DNA from: Acidovorax sp. T1
GTDB lineage: Bacteria > Pseudomonadota > Gammaproteobacteria > Burkholderiales > Burkholderiaceae_C
Direction of reading: 5' to 3'
Length of the DNA stretch: 64,000 nucleotides
Assembly: GCF_002176815.1 (NCBI RefSeq)
Contig: NZ_CP021648.1
Span: forward strand, 3,356,001 to 3,420,000
The notes under the pieces are model-generated. The model saw nothing but the letters and a program-made list of their open reading frames with translations, did no database searches and was not told the DNA's origin. This document shows positions 39,223 to 48,435 of the stretch, piece by piece. The number at the start of each line of letters is the position of its first letter. Position 1 is the first letter of the stretch. The translations under genes and the position numbers were made by a program.

Positions 39223-41199
39223 TCAGTATTCCACGCTCACGGAAACCCACACTTTGCGCAGCTCGCGTTGCAGCTCGCGGAATTCATCGGATTGCCCCAG
39301 GGGCTGGCGCCATCGGACGGCGACGTTCATGCTGGAGTCATTGAAGCGAAAGGAGCGCGCAACGCGCAGGGAGGCAAATCGTTGCGAGCCTGCCTGCGTG
39401 GTTTCGCCCAGCCAGCGCACGGGGCTCACACTGGAGTAGGAGAGCCCCGTGGACCACCCGTTGGACCAGGCATGCGAGACCAGCAAGCCCGTGCTGCGCC
39501 GCGCGATGGTCTCTGCGATGACATCGGGCGAGGCCTGGGGCCGGGCGAAGTATTGGTTCCAACTGACGATGGTGCCGCGGGCGGGGCGCCAGCTCAGCTG
39601 GTATTCAATGCCTCGGTTGGTTGCCGAGGCGTTGTTGCGCAGGTCATAGGCCGTGGCGTTCGGAATGTCGGTGGCGACCGATGGCAGCAGAACCAGACGG
39701 CCGGTGATGATGCGCGAGAGTTTTTCCTGGAACAGTCTGGCATCCAGCGTGAGGCCCTGCTCGTGCCATTGGCCCAGGTAAACCAGATCCCAGACGTTCA
39801 CCTTCTCGGGCAAGAGTCCTCCGCTGGAGAGGTAGCGGATGTCCAGCGTTTTGCCTTCGCTGACGATGCGCCAATCAGCGCGTTGTTCAAAAAGACTGGG
39901 GGTGCGAAAGGCTGATGAGTAGCCCAGCTTGAGGGTGTGCTGGCTCGTCGGTTTCCAGTTGATGGCCAGCCGGGGCGCCCATTGCGCTGGGGCATAACTG
40001 TCGCGCTCAATGAGGCTGCCCAGGTTCAGGGTCCAGTGCGCGGAGGGTTTCCATTCTGCGTTGAGAAAGGCCGACGATGACGTGTTGGTTTGAGGGCTGC
40101 TGGTGTTGAACAGCTGCGACGAGGTGACCCTTTCCTGCCGGTAGCCCAGCCCCCAGGAGGCACGCCATTGCGATGAGAAGTCTTTGAAATGCTGGTAGTC
40201 GAGCGCGTAGCGGTTGGCTTGCCTGCGCCCGTCGATGCGCAGAGGGTCGCTGTCGAGCAGGGGGATTTCGAAACTGTCGTCTCCGCTGTCATGGGTGGAG
40301 GACAGGGTCAGGCTCCACTCTTGCCCCGGATCAACCGTCTGGCGGTAGCGGGCCTGAAACGATGCGGACTCGGCGACTTCGGTGCGCTCGGGGTCGCCCG
40401 CACGCGCTTCGAAGCCGGTACCCAGGTGGCCGCGGGTGATGCCGGAGGTGATGGACCATTCCTGGGAACTGGAGGGCTGGAATTCCGCACGCAGGTCCAG
40501 GTAGTCGGTGCGGTAGCTGTCGGGACGCCCTGACAGACCGTCGTCCGAGCGCTGGCCGGCGGCAATTCGCCACTGTGCGGCAGGCTGCGCATGGCCCCAA
40601 CGGATGTGCCTGTCGGCCACGCCAGCGCTGCCCTGCACGACCTCTGCCCGCACGCCCACGCTTTGCGCGGCGCTGCGCGTGACGATGTGGATGACACCCA
40701 GAAATGCGTTGGCTCCGTAGGTGACGGAGTTGGAGCCGCGCTGTATTTCGATGTGTTCGATTTCGTCAAGGGGTACGCTCAGCGCACTCCAGTCAATGCC
40801 GCCAAACAGATAAGGGGCATACACCGAGCGCCCGTCCACATAAACCTGCATGCGCTGCGATATCTGCCCCGAGAGCCCGTGGTAGGCCACGACCGGTCGC
40901 CCCCCTGCCGAGGTGGCTACCTGAAAGCCAGGCACCCAGCGGAATACTTCGGTCAGATCGCGCGCGCCGGTCAGGCGGATGAATTCGCGGTCGAGCACGG
41001 TGAGGGCACCGGCAGCGTCTTCGAGTTGCTGGGGCAGTCGCGAAGCTGAATAGACATGCGGTATTTCGCTGAGGAAGTCGCGCTCCGACAGCTCGTAACC
41101 TGTGCTTTGCGCCCGGGCTGCCATGGTGACGCCGATACTCAAAATCAGGCACATCCCCCATGGGGGCTGGCTGCGGCGCAACATGCGGAAATGCTTCAC
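39223..41199 (-). CDS. TonB-dependent outer membrane receptor
   Basis: A 658-residue receptor. Signal peptide about 1-31 (ending MAARAQ). Plug domain about 50-160: PQQLEDAAGALTVLDREFIR, LTEVFRWVPGFQVATSAGGR, QRMQVYVDGRSVYAP, IQRGSNSVTYGANAFLGVIH. The remainder is a 22-stranded-barrel-like series of amphipathic strands, ending in an aromatic residue (VSVSVEY). The start is GTG at 41199 or ATG at 41184. It heads an operon with the binding protein, hybrid kinase and LuxR regulator, suggesting uptake and sensing of the same compound. The substrate cannot be deduced. Confidence 0.93.
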   Translation of the reverse strand: MKHFRMLRRSQPPWGMCLILSIGVTMAARAQSTGYELSERDFLSEIPHVYSASRLPQQLEDAAGALTVLDREFIRLTGARDLTEVFRWVPGFQVATSAGGRPVVAYHGLSGQISQRMQVYVDGRSVYAPYLFGGIDWSALSVPLDEIEHIEIQRGSNSVTYGANAFLGVIHIVTRSAAQSVGVRAEVVQGSAGVADRHIRWGHAQPAAQWRIAAGQRSDDGLSGRPDSYRTDYLDLRAEFQPSSSQEWSITSGITRGHLGTGFEARAGDPERTEVAESASFQARYRQTVDPGQEWSLTLSSTHDSGDDSFEIPLLDSDPLRIDGRRQANRYALDYQHFKDFSSQWRASWGLGYRQERVTSSQLFNTSSPQTNTSSSAFLNAEWKPSAHWTLNLGSLIERDSYAPAQWAPRLAINWKPTSQHTLKLGYSSAFRTPSLFEQRADWRIVSEGKTLDIRYLSSGGLLPEKVNVWDLVYLGQWHEQGLTLDARLFQEKLSRIITGRLVLLPSVATDIPNATAYDLRNNASATNRGIEYQLSWRPARGTIVSWNQYFARPQASPDVIAETIARRSTGLLVSHAWSNGWSTGLSYSSVSPVRWLGETTQAGSQRFASLRVARSFRFNDSSMNVAVRWRQPLGQSDEFRELQRELRKVWVSVSVEY

Positions 41200-41264
41200 G
41201 ATGGGTCCAGGAATCCGGAAAATATTGAAATGAAACCTTGCTCACGCAACACTGTAAGCCAGCT

Positions 41265-42404
41265 TCATGCGCGAAGGCTGTAGTGAATGGCATCGCAGAT
41301 GCGGTGCACGTCGTCTGGCGTGAGCGCGCCGTAAAGCGGCAGCACCAGCACCTCTGAGGCCACGCGGTAGGCGTTGGGCAGGTGCTGCGGGCTGGCGCTG
41401 GGCAGGTGGCGGTAGCAGTCGTAGTCGCTGCACAGGGGGTGGAAGTATTTGCGCGTGATGATGTTGTAGCGCTTGAGGCGTTCGTGCAGGGTGTCGCGGT
41501 TGCAGCCGGCCTGCTCGGCGTTGACGCGCAGCACGAGGTATTGCAGGCTGTCGGTGACGGCGCCAGGCATGGCGTGCAGGCGCAGGCCGGTGATGCCCGC
41601 AAGGCGCTGCTCATACACCTGGCGAATGGCGGCGCGGAGTAGGCGTTCAGCCGCCACGTGGCGCAACACCACGCGACCCAGGGCGGCTTGCAACTCGCTC
41701 ATCTTGCCGTTGATACCGGGCAGGACAATTTCGTCTTCATTCTTGATGCCGAAGTTCTTGAGCAGGTCGATGTGCTGCTTGAGTTCGGGGTCGTTGACGG
41801 CCAGCGCCCCGCCCTCGGCGGTGTGGAACAGTTTGGTGGCGTGGAAGCTGAACATGGTGGCGTCGCCATAGGTTCCGATGGGGCGGCCGTTGATTTGCGT
41901 GCCAAAGGCATGGGCTCCGTCGTACACCACGCGCAGGCCGTGGCGGTGGGCTATGGCGCCCAGGGCGTCCACGTTGCAGGGCACGCCGTAGACGTGCACG
42001 CCCAGGATGCCGGTGGTGTGGCGGGTCACCAGGGGCTCTACGCTGGCGGGGTCGATGCAGAGTGTTTCCGGGTCAATGTCGGCAAATACCGGGGTGACCT
42101 TGTTCCAGCTGAGCACATGCGGCGTGGCTGGAAAGGTGAAGGGTGTGGTGATGACTTCACCCGTGAGGCGCAGCGCCTGGCAGGCCACGACGAGCGCGAT
42201 GGTGCCGTTGTTGAACAGGCTGAGGTGGGGCACCTGCAGCCACTGGGCAAGCTCTGCTTCGAGGGCCCGGTGTTGGGCGCCGCCATTGGCGAGCCAGCCG
42301 CTGGCCCATACGTCTTGCAGCAGTTCTGTGTACTCGCCCAACGGCGGCAGCAGGGGCCGGGTAACGTAGATGGGCTGGGGGAAGGCAGAGGGCGGTGAAA
42401 TCAC
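41265..42404 (-). CDS. DegT/DnrJ-family sugar aminotransferase, VioA-like
   Basis: A 379-residue PLP enzyme. It starts YVTRPLLPPLGEYTELLQDV and has the Lys Schiff-base motif MFSFHATKLFHTAEGGAL near residue 187, a PLP phosphate-binding FNNGTIALVVACQALRLTGE region, and VYDGAHAFG for the pyridine-N Asp. Many stretches (WLANGG, FNNGTIAL, ALRLTGEVITTPF, DIDPETLCIDP, VHVYGVPC, INGKMSE) agree with VioA, which aminates dTDP-4-keto-6-deoxyglucose to dTDP-Qui4N. That substrate is made by RfbB in the same cluster. Specificity is an inference; other 4-aminotransferases of the family remain possible. GTG start at 42404. Confidence 0.85.
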   Translation of the reverse strand: MISPPSAFPQPIYVTRPLLPPLGEYTELLQDVWASGWLANGGAQHRALEAELAQWLQVPHLSLFNNGTIALVVACQALRLTGEVITTPFTFPATPHVLSWNKVTPVFADIDPETLCIDPASVEPLVTRHTTGILGVHVYGVPCNVDALGAIAHRHGLRVVYDGAHAFGTQINGRPIGTYGDATMFSFHATKLFHTAEGGALAVNDPELKQHIDLLKNFGIKNEDEIVLPGINGKMSELQAALGRVVLRHVAAERLLRAAIRQVYEQRLAGITGLRLHAMPGAVTDSLQYLVLRVNAEQAGCNRDTLHERLKRYNIITRKYFHPLCSDYDCYRHLPSASPQHLPNAYRVASEVLVLPLYGALTPDDVHRICDAIHYSLRA

Positions 42405-42457
42405 GGAGGTACAAGTGTGAATGGCGCAGCGTTGTGCGCTGCAATGATACGGGGCGC

Positions 42458-43717
42458 TCAGCGGCTGGCCATTTGGCGTGCGGCCAACCTGCGGCGCAGG
42501 GGAAGCTCGAAAAACTGGTGCACCAGCAGGGACAACACCAGGGCACCGATGAGCGCGGCATAACCGGCCCAGACAGGAGGAGCGCCGCCCGCCGACCGGT
42601 ACACGGCAAAGAGGCTTTGCAAGACTGCCCAGTGCAGGATGTAGAGGGCATAGCTGGCCTCACCCAGCAGCACCAGTGGCCGCGAACCGAGAATGCGTGC
42701 GGCCAGATGTGATGGCCCACTGCCTGCGCTGGCGTGCGCCAGGTGAAGAACGAGCAAGGCAAATAGCGGCGCTGCCAGGGAGTAAGCCTTGGCGCTGGCG
42801 AGCGTGTGCAGCCAGCCGGGGGTGGCGGGCACGGGCAGAAACCACAGGGCGCCGAGAGCAATCAATAGGCCCCAGAAAACCCAGGCCGAGGACAGCGCGG
42901 GGTTGCTGTCCGGCGGTCCTGGGGCTGCGGATGATGTTGGGCGCCAAAGCCCCCATGCCGCAACGCCGAGCAAAAATTCAGGCAGGCGCAGCAGGGGCAA
43001 GCGCTCCAACCACAATGCCAGCCCGGCTTGTGTGGCGGGGTCGCTTGCGCTGGCGACCAGAGCACTCAGGGCAGCAAACGCTGTGTTTTGTGCCAGCCAT
43101 AAAGCGGCAACGACACCCCAGCCCCAGCGCCGCACACAGGCCAGCACCGGTGTGACAAGGAAGGGGAACAGGAGGTAAAAAAAAGCTTCTGCAGCGATGC
43201 TCCAGCCGGGTGCATTCCAGAGCTGCTGGATGTGGACGTCGGGAAACCAGGCTTGCAAGGGCACTAGCGAAAGAAGCCAAGGGAGGCCACAGGAGTCCAG
43301 CCGGCATTCGGCCCATGGGGTCAGCCCCAGGTGCCCCAGCCACAGCGCGCTGCCTGTGGTGAGCAGCAGTGCGGCAAGGTAGGTGGGATAGATGCGGTTT
43401 GCCCGGGCCTGCCAAAAATGAATATGGGCGTTGCGCCGGAGACCTGTTGCGTGACGAGGGCAGCTTTCAGAAGCGAAGGCGCGGGCATAGGTGTGCGCCA
43501 ACACGAAGCCACTGAGCAAAAAGAAAAAGCCCACACCGGCGCCGCCGGTGGTGACCCAAAACGAAAGCCATTGCCCGTGCCAGCTGTCGTCGCGCGCGCC
43601 GAGCGCATCCACCACGGCGAAGTGCATGAGCAACACTGCAGCAGCGGCAAAAAAGCGGGCGCCGGTGAGCGCCTCCAGACGCGGGGCTGGATATCCACTT
43701 GGGGCGGTTTTTGCCAC
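42458..43717 (-). CDS. Acyltransferase 3 family membrane protein
   Basis: About 419 residues with some ten membrane helices. Motifs: PRLEALTGARFFAAAAVLLM (with His next), GGAGVGFFFLLSGFVLAHTY, and QARANRIYPTYLAALL. It should O-acylate a sugar of the surface polysaccharide. The start is uncertain. GTG at 43717 gives the usual short cytoplasmic N-terminus; GTG at 43771 and TTG at 43831 are also in frame, and the last overlaps the upstream stop as TTGA, a junction type used elsewhere in this window. The extra N-terminal residues would include a piece of a dispersed repeat (43789-43808). Confidence 0.85.
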   Translation of the reverse strand: MAKTAPSGYPAPRLEALTGARFFAAAAVLLMHFAVVDALGARDDSWHGQWLSFWVTTGGAGVGFFFLLSGFVLAHTYARAFASESCPRHATGLRRNAHIHFWQARANRIYPTYLAALLLTTGSALWLGHLGLTPWAECRLDSCGLPWLLSLVPLQAWFPDVHIQQLWNAPGWSIAAEAFFYLLFPFLVTPVLACVRRWGWGVVAALWLAQNTAFAALSALVASASDPATQAGLALWLERLPLLRLPEFLLGVAAWGLWRPTSSAAPGPPDSNPALSSAWVFWGLLIALGALWFLPVPATPGWLHTLASAKAYSLAAPLFALLVLHLAHASAGSGPSHLAARILGSRPLVLLGEASYALYILHWAVLQSLFAVYRSAGGAPPVWAGYAALIGALVLSLLVHQFFELPLRRRLAARQMASR

Positions 43718-43788
43718 GGGGGTGTTACCGAGCCATGCTGCTGCACGCCGGGATGCGATGCGCTGGGACACCCATCGATGGGCGGTTA

Positions 43789-43808
43789 AGGATGACCTGC
43801 ATAACCCT
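43789..43808. repeat. Fragment of the repeat forming the 59.5-kb hairpin
   Basis: AGGATGACCTGCATAACCCTC; the same words with one change (GGATGACCTGCATCACCCTC) form the left arm at 59522-59541. It lies at the junction of the DUF2142 and acyltransferase genes. Confidence 0.45.
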
Positions 43809-43827
43809 CTGATGGACAACAAGGGGC

Positions 43828-45291
43828 TCAATTGGCCCAGTAAAAACGAAATTTCTCAACCCCTTGCAGCAACGACGCCATCTGCAATGTGAGGCCCAGA
43901 AGCAGCAATGGAGAACGAATCTGCCGAAGGGCGTTTCCGAAGGGTGTCGCATAAACCAAAGCCCATCCGATCAGCAAAAAAGCAAGCTGGAAGTAGCGGC
44001 CTTGCACGCCCTGAATGACTGCCGAGCCTGGCGGCGAAAAGGTCAGCCAGAAGGCCAGAAATATGAGGGACGTGAACAGCGCGGCAAGTGCCGCCATGAA
44101 CGCAGAGGCGCGCAAATCGCGGGGCTGATGCCCGTCCACGGTGGCTATTGCCAGCATCGTCGCCAATCCGGCCCAGGAAAGCGCCGTTGACGCAAGGGTC
44201 ATGAAGGGCGGCGGATAGCCGCCCATCCGGCCCCATCCGTCCAGCCACATAATGGGTAGTTGATGGGTCAGGCTGTGAACAAAGTATGCCAAGCTGGTAA
44301 CGGGAGCCTGAAAAATGTTCAGCAAGACCGTCTTCGGGACGGCTCCCGTTCCCCAATAACGCCCCGGCATGAATGGATAGGCGGCATTCCAGGCCAGCGT
44401 AAGCGCCAGCCCTACAGCCATTGTCGCTATCAAAAAAACGTTTCGCCTGCGGCGGCCACCAAAATGCCGCTCAGGCACGAGCAGTGCCATTGCTCCCAGC
44501 AGCAAATAAATCGGTTTGAGCAAAGACAAGGCTATCAGCATCAGCCCCAAACCCAGGCATCCGCGGCGTGACAGGCTTGTCGTTGTATCCAGGCGCAGCC
44601 TCAGGCACCAGGCGAAGAGCAAGGCCGGCAAGGCGAAATTGAGCGGGTCGGCGCTGACTGACGCTGCCAGATGCAGCGCGGGAGCCGTCAGCGCAAGCAG
44701 CACCAATAGGCTCCGCCCGCCGGGAGCCACCCAAACCGCTGAGGCCATGAGCGCGAGATACACCAACAGGTTGGCCATTCGGCCGGCGATCATTTGCTCA
44801 AAGACTCCGCCCCCCCATTGGCGCGCGGCAGCAATGCCCGTGGCCTGGGGCAGGTACACGAGCGGTGAAAAGGTGGCGCTGCTTGGAAACGATGCCTTGA
44901 CCATGCCCTGGCTGTTTTCAAGCGCTGCCGAGACTTGCCTTGCCTGGCTGAGGCTGAACGCGGATGCGTTCTGGAAGTGCGCATTTGCCCAACGGGCGAA
45001 TTCCAGTGCAGCGAGGTCTATATTGCCGCCGTAGTCTTGCCGTCCATACCTGTCCGCAAACCATTGGCCATGCGAAACTTGCACGGCCCGTTGCCAGTGG
45101 TAGTCCTCGTCTGGTGCGTTCAGTGCCGGCTGCACGACGCACATCACCATGCCGACACACACGGCAAGGACCATTGCCAGAATCGCCCAGGGGCCTGGAT
45201 GTCGGTTGGCGTGTGCGCTGTTGGCGACAGGTTTTTCGGATCCAGGCCGGGCGGATTCGGTGGCGTGAATCGTCATATGCATTGCAAGCAT
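43828..45291 (-). CDS. DUF2142 integral membrane protein
   Basis: A 487-residue membrane protein with about 11 helices. The first helix is followed by an extracytoplasmic loop with VVQPALNAPDEDYHWQRAVQ, the family's conserved PDE-H motif. The family occurs in polysaccharide clusters and resembles GT-C membrane glycosyltransferases, though activity is not established. Here it lies between the VioB-like gene and an acyltransferase. ATG at 45291, 7 bases after the VioB-like stop; ATGs at 45282 and 45276 are alternatives. Confidence 0.85.
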   Translation of the reverse strand: MLAMHMTIHATESARPGSEKPVANSAHANRHPGPWAILAMVLAVCVGMVMCVVQPALNAPDEDYHWQRAVQVSHGQWFADRYGRQDYGGNIDLAALEFARWANAHFQNASAFSLSQARQVSAALENSQGMVKASFPSSATFSPLVYLPQATGIAAARQWGGGVFEQMIAGRMANLLVYLALMASAVWVAPGGRSLLVLLALTAPALHLAASVSADPLNFALPALLFAWCLRLRLDTTTSLSRRGCLGLGLMLIALSLLKPIYLLLGAMALLVPERHFGGRRRRNVFLIATMAVGLALTLAWNAAYPFMPGRYWGTGAVPKTVLLNIFQAPVTSLAYFVHSLTHQLPIMWLDGWGRMGGYPPPFMTLASTALSWAGLATMLAIATVDGHQPRDLRASAFMAALAALFTSLIFLAFWLTFSPPGSAVIQGVQGRYFQLAFLLIGWALVYATPFGNALRQIRSPLLLLGLTLQMASLLQGVEKFRFYWAN

Positions 45292-45298
45292 CTCATCG

Positions 45299-45967
45299 CT
45301 ATTGGCCTCTTTCGGTGGGGCCCGACCAGGGTCGCGCAGGCACCCCCACGGCCGTACTGTTGCCCGGAAGATCGCACACCACAGCAGCCCCGGCACCGAT
45401 GACTGCATTGGCGCCCACACTGACACGGGGGCGAAAGCAGGCCCCGGTGCCGACATCCACCGCCTCGCCCAGCGTGACCGCCCCGGCCATGTGCACCCCT
45501 GGCCCCAGGCTCACGTAGTCGCCCAGATGGCAGTCGTGGCTGATGGTGCAAGCGAGGTTGACGCTGTTGTGGGCACCCAGGGCGGTCTCGACATTGATGA
45601 GGGCGCCGGCAAACACCACGCTGCCCTGCCCTACGCTGGCCCCTGTTGCAACCCAGGCGCAGGGGTGCACCAGGGTGGCAAAGCGCAGCCCCGGGTGCTG
45701 CTGCAGCAACCGGGCTGCGATGCTGCGGCGGGCCTGGGAATTGCCTACGGCAATGATGCAGTGCGCATCCGGGTGGGCGGCCAGCGCCTGCTCGCTGTTG
45801 CCCAGCAGCGGCGCTGGCAGGGGCTTGGGGTGCAGGGCCAGGGCCTGGGGGTCGGCCATGAAGCCGAGCAACTGCCAGCTGCCTGGCCGCGCCTGGTTGA
45901 TGTCGTGAACCACTTGCGCCACTTCACGCGCGTGGCCACTGGCGCCAAAGATGAGAAGGGGTGTCAT
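45299..45967 (-). CDS. NeuD/PglD-family sugar O/N-acyltransferase, VioB-like
   Basis: A 222-residue acetyl-CoA enzyme. The N-terminal Rossmann-like domain has TPLLIFGASGHAREVAQVVH; the C-terminal part is a left-handed beta-helix of hexapeptide repeats (VGQGSVVFAGALIN, ISHDCHLGDYVSLGPGVHMA, GANAVIGAGAAVV) with the catalytic His in CTISHDC, ending GVPARPW. In this cluster, next to a VioA-like aminotransferase and RfbB, it would make dTDP-Qui4NAc from dTDP-Qui4N. The ATG at 45967 overlaps the Wzt-GT stop (ATGA). Confidence 0.88.
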   Translation of the reverse strand: MTPLLIFGASGHAREVAQVVHDINQARPGSWQLLGFMADPQALALHPKPLPAPLLGNSEQALAAHPDAHCIIAVGNSQARRSIAARLLQQHPGLRFATLVHPCAWVATGASVGQGSVVFAGALINVETALGAHNSVNLACTISHDCHLGDYVSLGPGVHMAGAVTLGEAVDVGTGACFRPRVSVGANAVIGAGAAVVCDLPGNSTAVGVPARPWSGPTERGQ

Positions 45968-48435
45968 GGCGCAGGATGCTCCGCCAGGGTGACCGGCAGG
46001 CCAAGGCGGGTTGCCACCGCGCGCAGGATGTGCTGGCGCTGGCCGATCTGCCGCTCGGGGGCGTAGAGCTGGCGCGTGAAGGCTTGCCCGGCGCTGCCGA
46101 TGCTGGCCAGCATGGCGGGCTCCGCATGCAGGCGGCGAATGGAAGTTTCGATTTGCACCGCCAATGGGGCGGGTGCCTTGGTGTCGAGCAGCAGCATGGA
46201 TGTGCCATCGATATAGCCAGGGTTTTGCTGCAGGGTGTCTGTGGCCATGACCGCAACGCCGCACAGGGCGGCTTCGACGCAGCCGCCGGTGGGGAAGCCG
46301 TCAAAGTTGCCTGGGTGCAACAAGAACGGCTGATTGGGCGAGACGATGAGGTCCATGCCTGCATAGAACTGGCGCAGGGCCGTGGTTTCAAGGCGGCCAT
46401 GGAAATGGATACGGTTCTCAAGAGCGCTGACGTCGATGCCTTGCGCAGTGAAGCCGCCGCCGACGATGTGCCAGCGCAGCTCGGGGCAGTCGGCCAGGGC
46501 CAGGGCGGCGGCGATGAATTCGGGGTAGCCTTTGTTGGCGCCCAGGGGCATGTAACACTCGGCCACGAAGCAGATGTCGAGTGTGGTCTTGCCCTGGCCG
46601 AAGGCAGGGGCGCGAGCGGAACCATCGGCATCAAAATACAGCGGGTTGACCACCACGCCGTCGATGCGGTGCAGTGGAGGCAGCGCGAGACCCCGCTGGG
46701 CAGTGAAGCGCTGCAGGTAGTCTTGCGTGACAGGCTGGGTGACGATGATGGCTTGCAGCAAGGGGCTGGCCAGCACGGCGGCCAGTTTGGCGTCGCTTTC
46801 AGGTTCGTCCAGGCCGAAGCCGCCGCCCGGGTAGAGGGTTAGCACAAAGGGGATCTGGTGCTGCTGCAGGGCGGGTAGGAACTGGTGTGCGTTGTTGAGG
46901 AAGTTCAGATAGGCCAGCCCTGCCCCGGCCAGCCAGCTGGGCGCGTAGGGGCGCACCCGGCTGGCCAGCGCCGGATAGCGCTGGGCGTAGCGGGTGTGCT
47001 CTGCAGCAAAGTTGCCCAGGGTGGACAGCACCGACAGCTGCGGGAAGGCCTTGAGGTGGGCGTTGTATTCGGCCACCCTGAAGCCGGTGAGCAGGTTGGG
47101 GAAAAAATCGTCGAGCACCAACCAGGGTGCTTGCGTGGTGACGCCCAGCCCCTGCGGCGGCTCGACCATGTCGCTGAGGGGAAAGCGCGCACGGGGCATG
47201 ACATGCAAGGTGGCGATGTCGTCAGCCCAGAGGTGGAAAGTGGCATCGGTGTAGTGCTCGACATCGGCAATGCTGGCGGCCAGCACAGTGAGGGCGTAGT
47301 CACCATGGTGCTGGTGCACCGGGATGTCAAAGGCGAGCTCGAAAACTTCGCCCGCTTGCCATGCGCGGGAATGGATTTCGGGCCGGTCGGCACTGTGGCC
47401 GCCCAGAACGTGCTGGTTTTGGCGGTTCTTGATGTGGTAGGACACCACGAGATCACGGCAGGGTTGGCGCACTTGCAGGCGCAGGCGCAGGTGCAGGGTG
47501 TCGCCGTATTGGGCGCGTGCTTGCGTGCCGAACATGCTGCCAGCGCCCCAGCCTGCGGCCAGCAGGGCGACCGTGCCGGTGCCTACGCCCGTGCCCACAG
47601 CTGACTCAAGGAGTGCGTCACTGCCCTGCTCTTCCTGGACCTGTGGCAACACCGCCGGCTCCAGGGCCTGGGCGGCGTTGGCCTGGCGGATCCAGTCGTG
47701 GTCGTAGTCGCGCGTGACCTCGGGGGTGGGCCCTATGGCGCGCACCTGGCCATGGTCCAGCCAGAGGGCGCGCTGGCACAGGGCCTTGACGGCGGCGATG
47801 TCGTGGCTGATGAACAGCAGGGTGAGGCCGTCGTCCAGCATGCGGCGCATGCGGGTCATGCACTTGGCCTGGAACAAGGCATCGCCCACGGCGAGCGCTT
47901 CGTCGACGATGAGGATGTCTGGGTTGACATGCACCACCACGGCAAAGGCCAGCCGCACATACATGCCGCTGGAGTAGGTCTTGACGGGTTGATCGATAAA
48001 AGGACCGATGTCGGCAAAGGCGATGATGTCGTCCAGCCGCTCGGCAATTTCGCGCTGGCTCAGGCCCAGGATGGCGGCGTTGACGGTGATGTTCTCGCGG
48101 CCCGTAAAGTCGGGATTGAAGCCGGTGCCCAGTTCGAGCAGCGCTGCAATACGCCCCCGCACCTCGACGCTTCCCGCACTGGGGTTCAGGGTGCCACAGA
48201 TGATTTGCAGCAGGGTGGACTTGCCTGCGCCGTTGCGGCCAATGATGCCCAGGGTTTGTCCGCGCGCCAGCTCGAAGGAGACGTCGTGCAAGGCGGCAAA
48301 CTCGCGATAGTAGTTTTTGCGCCCGCGCCACAATGATTGCAGCAGGCGGTGGTGGGGCTTGTCGTACAGGCGATAGATTTTGCCCAGGCCCTGGGCACGG
48401 ATGGCCCAGTCGGTGGATTGCGCTTCAGATGACAT
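45964..48435 (-). CDS. wzt: Wzt ABC ATPase fused to a glycosyltransferase
   Basis: An 823-residue protein in three parts. Residues 1-250: ATPase of the O-antigen exporter, Walker A IGRNGAGKST near 65-74, signature YSSGMYVRL, Walker B ILIVDEALAVGD, H-loop FISHD. Residues about 300-440: Wzt C-terminal beta-sandwich that binds the polysaccharide end (YGDTLHLRLRLQVRQP, HHGDYALTVLAASIADVEHY). Residues about 450-823: a GT-B glycosyltransferase (WLVLDDFFPNLLTGFRVAEY, ICFVAECYMPLGANKGYPEF, FPTGGCVEAALCGVAVMATD). Normal Wzt is about 400-430 residues. The reading frame is continuous, so the fusion is real unless assembly is wrong. It overlaps wzm by 11 bases. Chain completion and export may thus be linked in one protein. 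Confidence 0.92.
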   Translation of the reverse strand: MSSEAQSTDWAIRAQGLGKIYRLYDKPHHRLLQSLWRGRKNYYREFAALHDVSFELARGQTLGIIGRNGAGKSTLLQIICGTLNPSAGSVEVRGRIAALLELGTGFNPDFTGRENITVNAAILGLSQREIAERLDDIIAFADIGPFIDQPVKTYSSGMYVRLAFAVVVHVNPDILIVDEALAVGDALFQAKCMTRMRRMLDDGLTLLFISHDIAAVKALCQRALWLDHGQVRAIGPTPEVTRDYDHDWIRQANAAQALEPAVLPQVQEEQGSDALLESAVGTGVGTGTVALLAAGWGAGSMFGTQARAQYGDTLHLRLRLQVRQPCRDLVVSYHIKNRQNQHVLGGHSADRPEIHSRAWQAGEVFELAFDIPVHQHHGDYALTVLAASIADVEHYTDATFHLWADDIATLHVMPRARFPLSDMVEPPQGLGVTTQAPWLVLDDFFPNLLTGFRVAEYNAHLKAFPQLSVLSTLGNFAAEHTRYAQRYPALASRVRPYAPSWLAGAGLAYLNFLNNAHQFLPALQQHQIPFVLTLYPGGGFGLDEPESDAKLAAVLASPLLQAIIVTQPVTQDYLQRFTAQRGLALPPLHRIDGVVVNPLYFDADGSARAPAFGQGKTTLDICFVAECYMPLGANKGYPEFIAAALALADCPELRWHIVGGGFTAQGIDVSALENRIHFHGRLETTALRQFYAGMDLIVSPNQPFLLHPGNFDGFPTGGCVEAALCGVAVMATDTLQQNPGYIDGTSMLLLDTKAPAPLAVQIETSIRRLHAEPAMLASIGSAGQAFTRQLYAPERQIGQRQHILRAVATRLGLPVTLAEHPAP

